Of a stretch of 21,199 nucleotides of DNA, positions 1 through 9,725 are shown one piece after another (position 1 is the first letter of the stretch; each line of letters opens with the position of its first letter). This DNA is from an uncultured Trueperaceae bacterium. Lineage in GTDB: Bacteria > Deinococcota > Deinococci > Deinococcales > Trueperaceae. The notes under the pieces were generated by a model. That model was not told the DNA's origin. It did not search any database and worked only from the letters and a program-made list of their open reading frames with translations. The DNA lies in assembly GCA_937907415.1 (NCBI GenBank), contig CALCHY010000395.1, positions 1 through 21,199 on the forward strand. Direction: 5' to 3'. Both the position numbers and the translations under genes were made by a program.

Positions 1-2121
1 TTCGATGCTCAGGCGGCTGGCCTGACCGACGTGGGCACGCAGTACCTGGTGCGCGTCGACGTGGGCGCCAACCCAGACCCGGCTGCCAGCTTGGCAGCCG
101 ACCTACGGGCACTCGATAAGCACGCCACCGGCGACCACCGCGTATCTAGTACCCAAGGCCTCAATTTGCTTGGCGTGACGAGCCACGAGGCGGCCGCCGG
201 CTTGAAGGTCGGGGTCAATTGGGTTGGCTCCGGTGCCGGCCCGTTCCTCGACCGCACGACGGCAGAGGCCCCCACTGGGCAGGCGCTTGGCGGTGTGGCC
301 TACGACCCGAACGCCTTCAACTGGCCGTCGCATTCCGCCACGGCCCCTCAGGAGATCGGAGTTGCCGAAGCGTGGCGCGCCCTCGACCTCGCAGGCAAGT
401 TGGGCAACCGCGTGAAGCTCGCCATCCTCGACATGGGTTTCGAACCAGACACGGACACGCCAAGCGGCTGGTTGGCGATCCCTAACGTTCCGCTTTATGC
501 CCCTACCGGCACAGAGAACCTGTTGAGCTGCGGTGGAGGCGATTGCCCATGGCACGGCCAGATGGTGTCAAGCGCCGCGATGGCCCGCGCGGATAACGCC
601 TTCGGCGGAGCTGGCCCCGCTGGCCCGGTCGCAGACGCGGTGCTCGTGTTCACGCTCTACGACTTCTTCACCTCCATCACGGCGCTAGGAGAAGCGCGCA
701 TCGCCGGCGCCCGCATCGCCAACATGAGCTACTCGGCGCCAGTTCCCTGGTACTTGGGGTGGAGTGTGCTGCCGTTCGAAGCAGCCACGTACGCGTTCCG
801 CCAAACGGGGATGCTGCTGTTCGCGGCGGCAGGCAACGACGGCAAGAACGTCGATGGGGAAGAGTGTACTTTCGGCGCCTGTTGGGAACGCACTTGGGTA
901 ACACCGTGCGAGAACGCAGGCGTCATCTGCGTCGGCGGCATGCGTGCGAACTCCACCATGAGGGCGGGCGACTCCAACTACGGCGCCGATCAGGTCGACA
1001 TCTTCGCGCCCTTCACGCTCTGGCTTGGTCCAGATCCAAGCGCGCCGGACAACACCGCTCGCGCCCTCAACGGCACGAGCTTCTCATCGCCATTCACGGC
1101 CGGGGTGGCTGCCCTCATCTGGGCCGCCAACCCTAGCCTGAGCGCCGATCAGGTCGAACACGCGCTCCTCACCACGGCGCATGCCAACTCCGACTCGCAG
1201 GTGCGGCGCCACGTCAACGCGCTCGGCGCCGTGAAGTCCGTGCTCGGCAACGTGCCGCCCGCCATAACGCTCAGCGCAGGCGGCGACGTGCCCGTGAACG
1301 TGCCCGTCTTCCTCGAGGCGACGGTGACGGACCTTGAAGACGCGTTCCCCTGCTGCAGCTTGACCTGGACGTCCAGCCGCGACGGCGTCCTCGGCACCGA
1401 CTGGCAGATACAGCACACCTTCACCACGGTCGGCAGTCGCGTGATCACCGCCAGCGCCACGGACTCGGGAGGCGCGACGAGCACCGCGAGCATTACGTTG
1501 AACGTCGTGAACTATGCGCCGGTCGTGACCATCTCCGCACCCCTGCCAGGCGCCGAGGTGTTCCGCACCGCCACCGTCAACCTGCGCGGGGCAGCGACCG
1601 ACCGCAACGAGCCGAACGAAGAGTTGGCGTGCACGGCCCTAACCTGGACGTCAAGCAACGCCTCGGATCCCTTCCCGCTAACGGGTTGCATCGCCCAAGC
1701 AGCCTTCGCCACTAACGGCGCGCGCACCCTCACCCTCACCGGTACAGATGGCATGGGCGCGAGCGGGAGCGCCAGCGTGAGCATCACGGTGGTAGACCCG
1801 CCGCCCAACCTGCCGCCAACGGTTCAGGTCACGAGCCCCGCGAACGGCACCTCCCCGCCGATCGACGAGCCGCTCACGCTGTCTGGCACAGCCGTCGACC
1901 CCGAGGACCAAGGGCCACTGACTTACCAGTGGACCGTGAAGCTCGGCGTTCAAGCCCCGATAGTGGTTGGCAACACCGCCACGGTGCAGTGGACGCCGCA
2001 CGCCACCTACCCCTTCGACCAGGAAGGCACGTGGAGCGTAGAGGTGCGGCTGACCGTAACCGACGCCGCGGGGAACGTCGGCAGCGACTTCGTCACCCTC
2101 GTCTGGGTACTGATCTTCTGA
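1..2121 (+). CDS. Secreted subtilisin-like S8 serine protease with Ig/PKD-like repeats (5' partial)
   Basis: The frame is open from base 1, so the true start (with signal peptide and any propeptide) lies outside the window; the GTG at 31 is only the first in-window start codon. The S8 catalytic residues are visible: Asp (codon 430-432) in ILDMGF, His (553-555) in PWHGQM, oxyanion Asn (835-837) in AAAGNDG and nucleophile Ser (1078-1080) in NGTSFSSP. The His motif is HGQM rather than the usual HGTH. Cys pairs near the His and Asn motifs could form disulfides. After about 1255 come three Ig/PKD-like beta-sandwich repeats of roughly 80-100 residues, each starting with a Pro-rich hinge (PPAITLS, YAPVVTIS, LPPTVQVTS) and ending in a T-x-T-D type strand. 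This layout fits an extracellular protease with substrate- or surface-binding modules. Substrate is unknown. Confidence 0.93.
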   Translation, partial: FDAQAAGLTDVGTQYLVRVDVGANPDPAASLAADLRALDKHATGDHRVSSTQGLNLLGVTSHEAAAGLKVGVNWVGSGAGPFLDRTTAEAPTGQALGGVAYDPNAFNWPSHSATAPQEIGVAEAWRALDLAGKLGNRVKLAILDMGFEPDTDTPSGWLAIPNVPLYAPTGTENLLSCGGGDCPWHGQMVSSAAMARADNAFGGAGPAGPVADAVLVFTLYDFFTSITALGEARIAGARIANMSYSAPVPWYLGWSVLPFEAATYAFRQTGMLLFAAAGNDGKNVDGEECTFGACWERTWVTPCENAGVICVGGMRANSTMRAGDSNYGADQVDIFAPFTLWLGPDPSAPDNTARALNGTSFSSPFTAGVAALIWAANPSLSADQVEHALLTTAHANSDSQVRRHVNALGAVKSVLGNVPPAITLSAGGDVPVNVPVFLEATVTDLEDAFPCCSLTWTSSRDGVLGTDWQIQHTFTTVGSRVITASATDSGGATSTASITLNVVNYAPVVTISAPLPGAEVFRTATVNLRGAATDRNEPNEELACTALTWTSSNASDPFPLTGCIAQAAFATNGARTLTLTGTDGMGASGSASVSITVVDPPPNLPPTVQVTSPANGTSPPIDEPLTLSGTAVDPEDQGPLTYQWTVKLGVQAPIVVGNTATVQWTPHATYPFDQEGTWSVEVRLTVTDAAGNVGSDFVTLVWVLIF

Positions 2122-2137
2122 CCTTAAGGCGGGGACC

Positions 2138-2176
2138 GAGGCGTTGGGACGACGAGGCGAGTCGTCCCAACGCCTC
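2138..2176 (+). terminator. Long perfect hairpin, likely terminator after the protease gene
   Basis: A perfect 16-bp stem (2138-2153 with 2161-2176, GAGGCGTTGGGACGAC and its complement) closes a 7-nt loop, 16 nt after the protease stop. It is followed by GCCTTTG rather than a clean T run, so it may be a terminator, an mRNA-stabilising 3' hairpin, or part of the Nudix gene leader. Confidence 0.55.
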
Positions 2177-2200
2177 GCCTTTGGGGGTACCGTTCACGGC

Positions 2201-2746
2201 ATGGCTACCTCGAGGGATGAGGCGCGAGTAAACGGCGAAGTTGTCATCGGCCGCAAGGCTGACGATGCCGCGCTGGCGCGTTTCGCCGCCTCCGCGAGCG
2301 CTGACGGATCGAGGCTGGTGGTCGGCGCGCTCATAACGGACGGCGCGGGCCGCATCTATGTGCAACGCCGTAGCCTCACAAGGGCCGTGTTCCCCGGTTG
2401 CTGGGACCTCGTTGGGGGTCACCACGAGCCGGGAGAGACCATCACTCAAGCACTGGCCCGCGAGGTGAACGAGGAGACGGGCTGGGAGTTGGCGTTGGTC
2501 GGCCCAGTCGTCGAGGTGCTCGACTGGGAGGCGGGCGGGATCAGGCGCCGTGAGGTCGACTTCCTCGTAACGGTCGCGGGCAACCTGGCCGCGCCGCGCT
2601 TGGAGGCGAGCAAGCACGTCGAGGGGCGCTGGCTTAGCGCCACCGAACTGAACGTGCTGCTGGAGGGTAGGCGGTCTGACGACCGCTGGGTTCACGAGGT
2701 CGTGGCCCGAGGTTTCGAACTCCTCAGCACCTGGTCGCCCACCTGA
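2201..2746 (+). CDS. Nudix hydrolase
   Basis: A 181-aa protein of the Nudix superfamily, which hydrolyses nucleoside diphosphates linked to another moiety. The complete Nudix box is present: G73-x5-E79-x7-R87-E88-V-N-E91-E92-T-G94, the metal-binding helix. The preceding strands (VVGALITDGAGRIYVQRR) are the usual start of the fold, and the PGCWDLVGGH context resembles the broad IPP-isomerase/YfcD-like group. The substrate cannot be assigned from sequence. The ATG at 2201 is chosen because the longer frame starts at TTG 2144 inside the terminator-like hairpin; a G-rich stretch (GGGGG) lies about 12 nt upstream. The gene ends 3 bp from the convergent transglycosylase gene, so transcripts from the two strands probably overlap. 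Confidence 0.88.
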   Translation: MATSRDEARVNGEVVIGRKADDAALARFAASASADGSRLVVGALITDGAGRIYVQRRSLTRAVFPGCWDLVGGHHEPGETITQALAREVNEETGWELALVGPVVEVLDWEAGGIRRREVDFLVTVAGNLAAPRLEASKHVEGRWLSATELNVLLEGRRSDDRWVHEVVARGFELLSTWSPT

Positions 2747-2749
2747 ACC

Positions 2750-4576
2750 CTATGGCGCCGTGGTCAAGTCAGAAGGTGCTGCGCCTGCGCTGAGCGCCTG
2801 CGCCGTTAACCCCGGGTAGAGCACGCGGTAGATGGCCAGGTTCTCGGAGACCACCTGCAGGTACTCGCGCGTTTCGCTGCGGTCCATCAGGCGGTAGAAG
2901 TCGTCGCGATCGTTCTTGATGACGTCGCCCTCCAACGTGCGGCGCACGTAGCCCTGCCCGCCGTTGTAACCGGCGATCACGAGCTCCTCGTCGCCATCAA
3001 AGTAGTTGAGCAACCAACGCAGGTAGGTGGCGCCGTAGTTGATGTTGCTCGTCACGTCGAACGGGTCGCCTGGGGTTTCCTTGCGCAGTTCCGCGATCCA
3101 GTCCCACGTCGTTGGCACGACCTGCATGAGGCCCATGGCGTTGGAGCGCGAAACCGCCACGGGGCTGAACGCGGACTCTTGCCGCATGACCGCCCAGATG
3201 AGGGCAGGCTCGAGGTCGTTCGCGGTGGCTGCTGGCCCGACGATGGTCGGCCACGCCGGTGGGTAAGCGAGGCGCCACGCGCGCAGGTCGGTGATGCCAG
3301 CGGCCAACAAGGCCCTGGCGGCGCGGACGCTTTGGCGGTACTCGTCTAGGCTTTGCAGTTCCTCCGAAAGCTGGAGGGTGGCGCCGATGTCGTCGGCCGC
3401 CTCGGCATCGCGCAGTGCGAAGAGGAGCTCACCTATGGCGGAGGAAGCGTCGCCCGCCGCCACCAGGTCTCCAGCTAGTGACAACGCCTCGGCCGCGAGG
3501 GGCGCTGCGCCTTCTACGAGCGCCGACCGCGAGTACTCGCCGACAGGCGCCGAACTCGGGTCTGGCGCGGCAGGCAAACCGCCGAGCTTGAGCGCGAAGA
3601 AGGTGCCGAGCGGCATGGCGTCGAGCGCGGCGCGTTGCGCCGCGGCGTCACCGAGGCGCTGAGCTAGAACGTAGGCGCGGTAGGCGGCGTCATCTGCGTA
3701 CGAACTACCGCCCTGGGCCAGCTCGAGGTAAACGGGGATGGCGTTGGCGAACTCGCCGCGGGCCTCGAGGAGTTCGGTGGCGAGCCACAAGTAGTCGGCG
3801 CGTCCGGTGAGGCTCAGGTACCTGACGGCCTCGCCTAACTGTCCGCGGCGATTGGCTAGCAGTCCGAGCCCGTAGTAACCGGAGGAACCAAGCGCCGTGA
3901 ACGCCGCGCTCGCCTCGTCGTTGCGCTGCAAGTAGTAGAGGCACCAGGCTTCTCCAAGCGCCGCCGTCTCACTGCCTGGGTCCACTGCGCGCCAGGCGCG
4001 GTAGGCCGTCAAGGCGTCGCCGTAGCGGCCTAATGCCCGCAGTGCTGGCGCCTCTATCGACGGTGCCGAGCGCCCGCCCAGCGCCTGGAGGGCCGCCTCG
4101 TAGCGGCTTGCGCCGAGCAGGCCAGCGGCTAGGCGGTAAGGGTCCGTCTCTAGCCGCGTGAAGTTCGCAAGTGCCCGCTCGTCCGGGAGGGCCGCGCGGT
4201 ACGCGGCGATGGCCTTGTCGTTCTCGCCCGCCGCCTCCGCGAGCTCGCCCAGCTGGAGGTTGAGGCTCAGGGTCTCGGCGCGCATGAGCGAGTCTGGCAT
4301 GCGCAACTCAAGGGCGCGTTCGAGGGCTTTGAGCCGGAGTTGCGGTGAGAGTTGCGGCCAGGCGGAGAGCTCGATGGCGGCGAGGTAGGCGGAGTAGCGG
4401 TCGCTCTCGAACGCTAGGCGGTTGAGGGTGGCGGCGTCGCCTGTTGCCCGCGCGGCGCTCAACTCGGTGTAAGCCGGCGGAGCCGCCCTCGAGTCGGGCG
4501 GCGTGGCAGCCGAAAGCGTGAACAAAGCCCCCGTGAGGAGCGCGAGGGCGAGTAGAGCAACCATCCGGAACCGCAT
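2750..4576 (-). CDS. Periplasmic soluble lytic murein transglycosylase (Slt-type, GH23)
   Basis: A 608-aa exported enzyme that cleaves the MurNAc-GlcNAc bond of peptidoglycan with 1,6-anhydro formation. The start at 4576 is chosen because it begins directly with a signal peptide (MRFRMVALLALALLTGALF); the in-frame ATG at 4660 would add 28 hydrophilic residues in front of it. The middle (about residues 60-430) is alpha-helical with TPR-like repeats, as in the Slt70 superhelical ring. The C-terminal SLT domain has the catalytic Glu467 in MRQESAF, then the typical AMGLMQV, NINYGATYL and AGYNGG motifs. Length matches the Slt70 family. It is monocistronic and convergent with the Nudix gene. I am sure of the family; the exact start is the uncertain part. 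Confidence 0.92.
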   Translation of the reverse strand: MRFRMVALLALALLTGALFTLSAATPPDSRAAPPAYTELSAARATGDAATLNRLAFESDRYSAYLAAIELSAWPQLSPQLRLKALERALELRMPDSLMRAETLSLNLQLGELAEAAGENDKAIAAYRAALPDERALANFTRLETDPYRLAAGLLGASRYEAALQALGGRSAPSIEAPALRALGRYGDALTAYRAWRAVDPGSETAALGEAWCLYYLQRNDEASAAFTALGSSGYYGLGLLANRRGQLGEAVRYLSLTGRADYLWLATELLEARGEFANAIPVYLELAQGGSSYADDAAYRAYVLAQRLGDAAAQRAALDAMPLGTFFALKLGGLPAAPDPSSAPVGEYSRSALVEGAAPLAAEALSLAGDLVAAGDASSAIGELLFALRDAEAADDIGATLQLSEELQSLDEYRQSVRAARALLAAGITDLRAWRLAYPPAWPTIVGPAATANDLEPALIWAVMRQESAFSPVAVSRSNAMGLMQVVPTTWDWIAELRKETPGDPFDVTSNINYGATYLRWLLNYFDGDEELVIAGYNGGQGYVRRTLEGDVIKNDRDDFYRLMDRSETREYLQVVSENLAIYRVLYPGLTAQALSAGAAPSDLTTAP

Positions 4577-4686
4577 GACCAAGTCTACGTGTGACTCGTC
4601 TGACCTAGGTGAGCGGACGGCCTTAACGCCCGGGTGCGCTTGTAGGTGGCGTAGGCCCATGAACGCGTTCGGCGGGGTTCTTGGGG

Positions 4687-4741
4687 TACAATGGCACCAC
4701 AGTTAAGCGGCCAGCCGGCTTGTCCTGAAAGGGGCAAGCCG
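4687..4741 (+). promoter_or_regulatory. Possible promoter -10 and leader hairpin of the gfh1-lysS operon
   Basis: TACAAT at 4687-4692 matches a sigma-70 -10 box, but I find no convincing -35 at 16-18 bp. A 10-bp stem (4716-4725 with 4732-4741, one G-T pair, loop TGAAAG) lies in the probable 5' leader, about 70 nt before the gfh1 start. It has no T run, so it looks more like a leader structure than a terminator. Confidence 0.35.
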
Positions 4742-4808
4742 CTTCCTAACGGCCCGGCTAGAAGTGGGCTGGCAAGCACGCACGCAGCAAACTGAGAAGG
4801 AGATCTGT

Positions 4809-5279
4809 ATGGCGCTGAGAGTTCGCATCACGCCTGAGGGGTACGAGCGCCTGAAGGCCACGTTGGAGCAAGAGTACGCTCGCCTCGAGGAGGCGACGAA
4901 GATCCTCCAAGAGCTGACTGGCTCGTCAGATGATTACGACGACAGCGGTCTAGAGGACGCTAAGGCGGAGAAGGCGCGTATCGAGCTGCGCATAGACGAC
5001 CTCGAGCTGCAGCTGAACCGCGCAGACGTCATCGCTGCGACCGGCGTCACGTTCGTCGATCTAGGGAGCGTCGTCACGCTCCTCGACATCAAGTCAAAGG
5101 ACGTCTTCCAGGTTCAGGTCGTCTCGCCGGTCGAGGCGGGGGTGCTCGAGGGCGACATCCCTCGGGTCAGCGACGAGTCGCCCCTCGGCAAGGCGCTCAT
5201 GGGCCGCAGCAAGGGCGAGAAGTTCAAGGTCGCCTCGCAGGGTGGCACCACGGAGTACGAACTCCAGTCCATCGGTTGA
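4809..5279 (+). CDS. gfh1: Gfh1, Gre-factor-like RNA polymerase inhibitor
   Basis: A 156-aa protein with the GreA/GreB fold: an N-terminal antiparallel coiled coil (about 1-75) and a C-terminal FKBP-like domain (SVVTLLD to YELQSIG). The tip carries D41 D42 Y43 D44 D45 in SSDDYDDSGLEDAK. GreA cleavage factors instead have a GDxxEN-type tip. The four-Asp tip, and the ATKILQEL stretch before it, match what I remember of Thermus Gfh1, which enters the RNA polymerase secondary channel and inhibits rather than stimulates transcription. The family is known from Deinococcus-Thermus. The start is fixed by AGAAGGAG 6 nt upstream of ATG 4809, although the frame is open back to 4764. lysS follows after 10 bp. 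An automatic pipeline would probably label this GreA. Confidence 0.87.
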   Translation: MALRVRITPEGYERLKATLEQEYARLEEATKILQELTGSSDDYDDSGLEDAKAEKARIELRIDDLELQLNRADVIAATGVTFVDLGSVVTLLDIKSKDVFQVQVVSPVEAGVLEGDIPRVSDESPLGKALMGRSKGEKFKVASQGGTTEYELQSIG

Positions 5280-5289
5280 TAACGAGACC

Positions 5290-6780
5290 ATGTCGCAGAA
5301 GTCCATGAACGAACAGCGCGACCAGCGCCTCCGTAACCTGGCGGCGCTGGAGGAGCGCGGGTTCGAGGCCTACCCGTACGACTACCACCCGACGCACTCG
5401 GCCGCCGAACTTCGCGAATCGCACCCGGCGCCCGCGGCGGGTGAGCGCCTCGGCGACGAGCGCGTCGTGGTGGCCGGGCGCGTCATGCTCCTGCGCATGC
5501 TCGGCAAGCTCACGTTCGCTACGCTGCAAGACGCCAGCGGCCGCATTCAAGCGTCGTTCCAGAAGGACAAGCTGGAGGCGTACAACGCCCTCAAGAAGGT
5601 CGATCTGGGCGACTGGCTAGAAGTCAGCGGCACCCTCTACGCCACCCAAACGGGCGAGCTGACCGTCGACGCCGACGCCTTCCGGCCCCTCGTGAAGAGC
5701 CTGCGCCCGCTACCTGACAAGCACCACGGCCTCTCCGAGAAGGAGGCGCGTTACCGCCAGCGCTACCTCGACCTGATGGTCAACCCCGAGGTCAAGCGCG
5801 CTTTCACGCTGCGCGGCAACGCCATCAGTTACATCCGCCGCTACCTGGACACCAGGGGCTTCCTCGAGGTCGAGACGCCCGTGCTGCAGGCAGTTCCCGG
5901 CGGGGCGGACGCGCGCCCGTTCCTCACGCACCACAACGCCCTCGACTTCGACTTCCACCTGCGCATATCGCTCGAGCTCTACCTCAAGCGCCTCATCGTG
6001 GGCGGGTTCGACGCCGTCTACGAGATCGGCCGCAACTTCCGCAACGAGGGGCTAAGCTACAAGCACAACCCCGAGTACACGATGCTCGAGCTCTACTGGG
6101 CGGGCAAGGACTACCTCGACATCCTTGAGCTCGTCGAGAACATGTACTCGGGCCTAGTGCTCGAGTTGCTCGGCTCCACGAAGCTGACTTACCAGGGCAC
6201 CGAACTAGACTTCGCGCCGCCATGGCCGCGCGTCGATTACACCGGCGAGCTGGCTAAGCGGGCTGGCATGGACTTCGATCCCCTCGACGAGGAGCGCCTG
6301 CGCGCCTGGACTGCCGTTAAGCACCCAGGCGCTGCGGAGGGAGAGCTGCCGCTCGCGGAGCGCCCCCTCAACCAGGTGTTCGACAAGCTCTACGACATCT
6401 ACGTGGAACCGCATTTGGTGGGTCCGGTATTCGTGATGGATCACCCGCTGGCCATCAGCCCGCTGGCCAAGAAGCACCGCTCGCGGCCGGGGCTGGTGGA
6501 GCGCTTCGAGCCAGTGGCGGTAGGGATGGAGTTGGGCAACGCCTTCAGCGAACTGAACGACCCGCTCGATCAACGAGCGCGCTTCGAGCGCCAGCAGGCG
6601 CTGCGCGACGCCGGCGACGACGAAGCGCAGATGCTGGACGAGGACTTCCTTACGGCGCTCGAGTTCGGCATGCCGCCGACCGGGGGCCTTGGGCTTGGGA
6701 TCGACCGGCTCGCCATGCTACTGGCCGGCGTGCCGAGCATCAGGGACGTGATCCTGTTCCCGTTGTTGCGGCCGCAGTGA
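5290..6780 (+). CDS. lysS: Lysyl-tRNA synthetase, class II
   Basis: A 496-aa enzyme that charges tRNA-Lys. The N-terminal OB-fold anticodon-binding domain (about 50-150) holds VAGRVMLLRMLGKLTFATLQD. The class II core has motif 1 (GFLEVETPVLQ), motif 2 (EIGRNFRNEGL) and motif 3 (GLGLGIDRLAM). PGGADARPF and NPEYTMLE are typical of LysRS. Length is normal for bacterial LysS. The ATG at 5290 lies 10 bp after the gfh1 stop, so the two are almost certainly cotranscribed; the ribosome site is weak (ACGAG), which suggests translational coupling. MNEQRDQ a few codons later is an alternative start. Confidence 0.96.
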   Translation: MSQKSMNEQRDQRLRNLAALEERGFEAYPYDYHPTHSAAELRESHPAPAAGERLGDERVVVAGRVMLLRMLGKLTFATLQDASGRIQASFQKDKLEAYNALKKVDLGDWLEVSGTLYATQTGELTVDADAFRPLVKSLRPLPDKHHGLSEKEARYRQRYLDLMVNPEVKRAFTLRGNAISYIRRYLDTRGFLEVETPVLQAVPGGADARPFLTHHNALDFDFHLRISLELYLKRLIVGGFDAVYEIGRNFRNEGLSYKHNPEYTMLELYWAGKDYLDILELVENMYSGLVLELLGSTKLTYQGTELDFAPPWPRVDYTGELAKRAGMDFDPLDEERLRAWTAVKHPGAAEGELPLAERPLNQVFDKLYDIYVEPHLVGPVFVMDHPLAISPLAKKHRSRPGLVERFEPVAVGMELGNAFSELNDPLDQRARFERQQALRDAGDDEAQMLDEDFLTALEFGMPPTGGLGLGIDRLAMLLAGVPSIRDVILFPLLRPQ

Positions 6781-6886
6781 GGGGCGCACTCTAGTGGAGT
6801 CATGGACTGCGCCTAGCACATCGTGGGGTCGAGGTCATCTTGCGGTTGGTTAGGTAGGAGCGTCGCGGTAGTGCCGCGGCTCCGGT

Positions 6887-6915
6887 TCTATCCTGGCGGA
6901 GGCGGCTAGGATAGA
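6887..6915. repeat. Inverted repeat upstream of the small membrane protein gene
   Basis: TCTATCCT (6887-6894) and AGGATAGA (6908-6915) form a perfect 8-bp inverted repeat with a 13-nt centre, 33 nt before the start of the next gene. It could be an operator, a leader hairpin or the tail of the lysS transcript. There is no T run. Confidence 0.4.
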
Positions 6916-6948
6916 CCAATTCGACCGGCAAGAGCTGGAGGTGTGCGG

Positions 6949-7188
6949 ATGGCAGCCGGCCCGATTCTCCGGATAGGTAGATTGAAGCTCTATTTGAGGG
7001 ACTTGATCTCGGGTCCGATCTTGGTTGCGTCGATTACATATCTCTTGGAGAGAGACCGACCGTTTCCTAGTTCCTGGCCAGAGTTCGTCCTCAAGTTCTT
7101 GGCCGTGACCGCGCTCTACTACTTTGGAGCCGCCGTTCGGAACGCGATTTGGCCTGGCCAGGGGGCCGGGGCGCTGCGAAAGAAGTGA
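6949..7188 (+). CDS. Small predicted membrane protein, unknown function
   Basis: A 79-aa frame that I do not recognise. It is supported by a good ribosome site (GGAGG at 6937-6941, 7 nt before ATG 6949); the upstream GTG 6943 is too close to that site. There are two hydrophobic stretches, around residues 19-32 (SGPILVASITYLL) and 47-66 (FVLKFLAVTALYYFGAA), separated by a charged loop, and a basic C terminus (LRKK). This fits two short transmembrane helices with a positive cytoplasmic tail. It stands alone between lysS and the convergent YczE-like gene. Base composition is somewhat lower in GC than its neighbours. It could be a spurious frame, but the ribosome site and the hydrophobic pattern argue for a real gene. 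Confidence 0.55.
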   Translation: MAAGPILRIGRLKLYLRDLISGPILVASITYLLERDRPFPSSWPEFVLKFLAVTALYYFGAAVRNAIWPGQGAGALRKK

Positions 7189-7231
7189 GTGCCCTCCAGC
7201 AGGTCGGCGGAGACATAACGCTCGCCTGAGC

Positions 7232-7942
7232 TCAATTACGCGTCGTCTCCGCTGCCGCGGCGGCGACCGTCGAGCTGCCGGCGTGACCGGCTGCGACCCG
7301 CTTCTCCAGGGCAGCATGCGCCGACCCCAACCCCCGGAACACCTGCAGGAAGAACTGCATGAGCGGCCCGGCCGTGAGCGCGAACAGCGCCGTGCCGAGC
7401 CCCACGGTGCCGCCCATGAGCCAGCCCAAGCCGAACACCGATAGCTCGGTTAGCGTGCGCACGGTGCGCACCTTGGCGCCCGTCACCTTGGCCACGCCGA
7501 GGACGAAACCGTCGCGCGGGCCGGCACCCAGGCCCGCCGTGATGTAGAGGCCAGTGGCCACGCCACACAGCACGGTGCCGAGGGCGAATACCAGTACGCC
7601 CACCGCGTAACTCATTTCGTGAGGGAAGCCGGGCAGGGCGAGGAAGGCGTCGCACCACACCCCGATGAGCACCATGTTCAGCACGGTGGCAACGCCGATC
7701 TTCACCTTGGGGCCGATGACGGAGTAGACGAGGACGGCCAGCCCGGCCAGGATCATGGCCTGCCCGATGCTTAGCGGCGTAAGGCGCGATAGGCCCTGGT
7801 GGAAGACGTCCCACGGGCCAAGGCCGATGCCCGCGTTGACCATGAGCGCCACCGACAGGCCATAGATCACGAGGCCGACGTTGACTTGGAGCAAGCGGAG
7901 GAGGAAAACGCGCCAGGAGAGGGGGCGCCTCGGCAGAGTCAC
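7232..7942 (-). CDS. YczE/YitT-type integral membrane protein
   Basis: A 236-aa polytopic membrane protein with about five hydrophobic segments. It has the family hallmark of repeated G-x-GPWD/GPRD turns: GIGLGPWDVFHQGL near residue 40 and GLGAGPRDGFVLGV near residue 137. This matches the YczE group (formerly DUF161-like), whose biochemical role is poorly known. The start is GTG 7942, and the N terminus (RRPLSWRVFLLR) is positively charged as expected for a cytoplasmic end. The tail after about residue 205 is Ala-rich and probably disordered. It is divergent from the amylase gene with only 45 bp between the starts, so any promoters must overlap. Confidence 0.82.
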   Translation of the reverse strand: MTLPRRPLSWRVFLLRLLQVNVGLVIYGLSVALMVNAGIGLGPWDVFHQGLSRLTPLSIGQAMILAGLAVLVYSVIGPKVKIGVATVLNMVLIGVWCDAFLALPGFPHEMSYAVGVLVFALGTVLCGVATGLYITAGLGAGPRDGFVLGVAKVTGAKVRTVRTLTELSVFGLGWLMGGTVGLGTALFALTAGPLMQFFLQVFRGLGSAHAALEKRVAAGHAGSSTVAAAAAETTRN

Positions 7943-7987
7943 CAGCGGAGCGTAACCCCAAAGCGCGTGCGGGTTAGCATTCCCGGC

Positions 7988-9460
<1,473 letters not shown>

Positions 9461-9725
9461 GGCCGTGCTGGCCTTTGACCCCTCGGAATACGAAAGGTTC
9501 ACGGTGTAGGCGACGGAATGGCTTTCGAACAGGAAGCAGCTTGACAGCAGCGCGATTGTGGATAGGCCGATGGCTACGATCAATACCTTACGAGCAGCCA
9601 ACGTGATCCCCATTCTTGAGCCCCAAAGCTCAATGAGGCGTTCTCCTTCAAGATTGGCCACGATTCACAATTTGAGACAAGTCCTGCGTGGCTGCAGGTA
9701 CAACGAGTGCCGCACCGCGCCCCAC

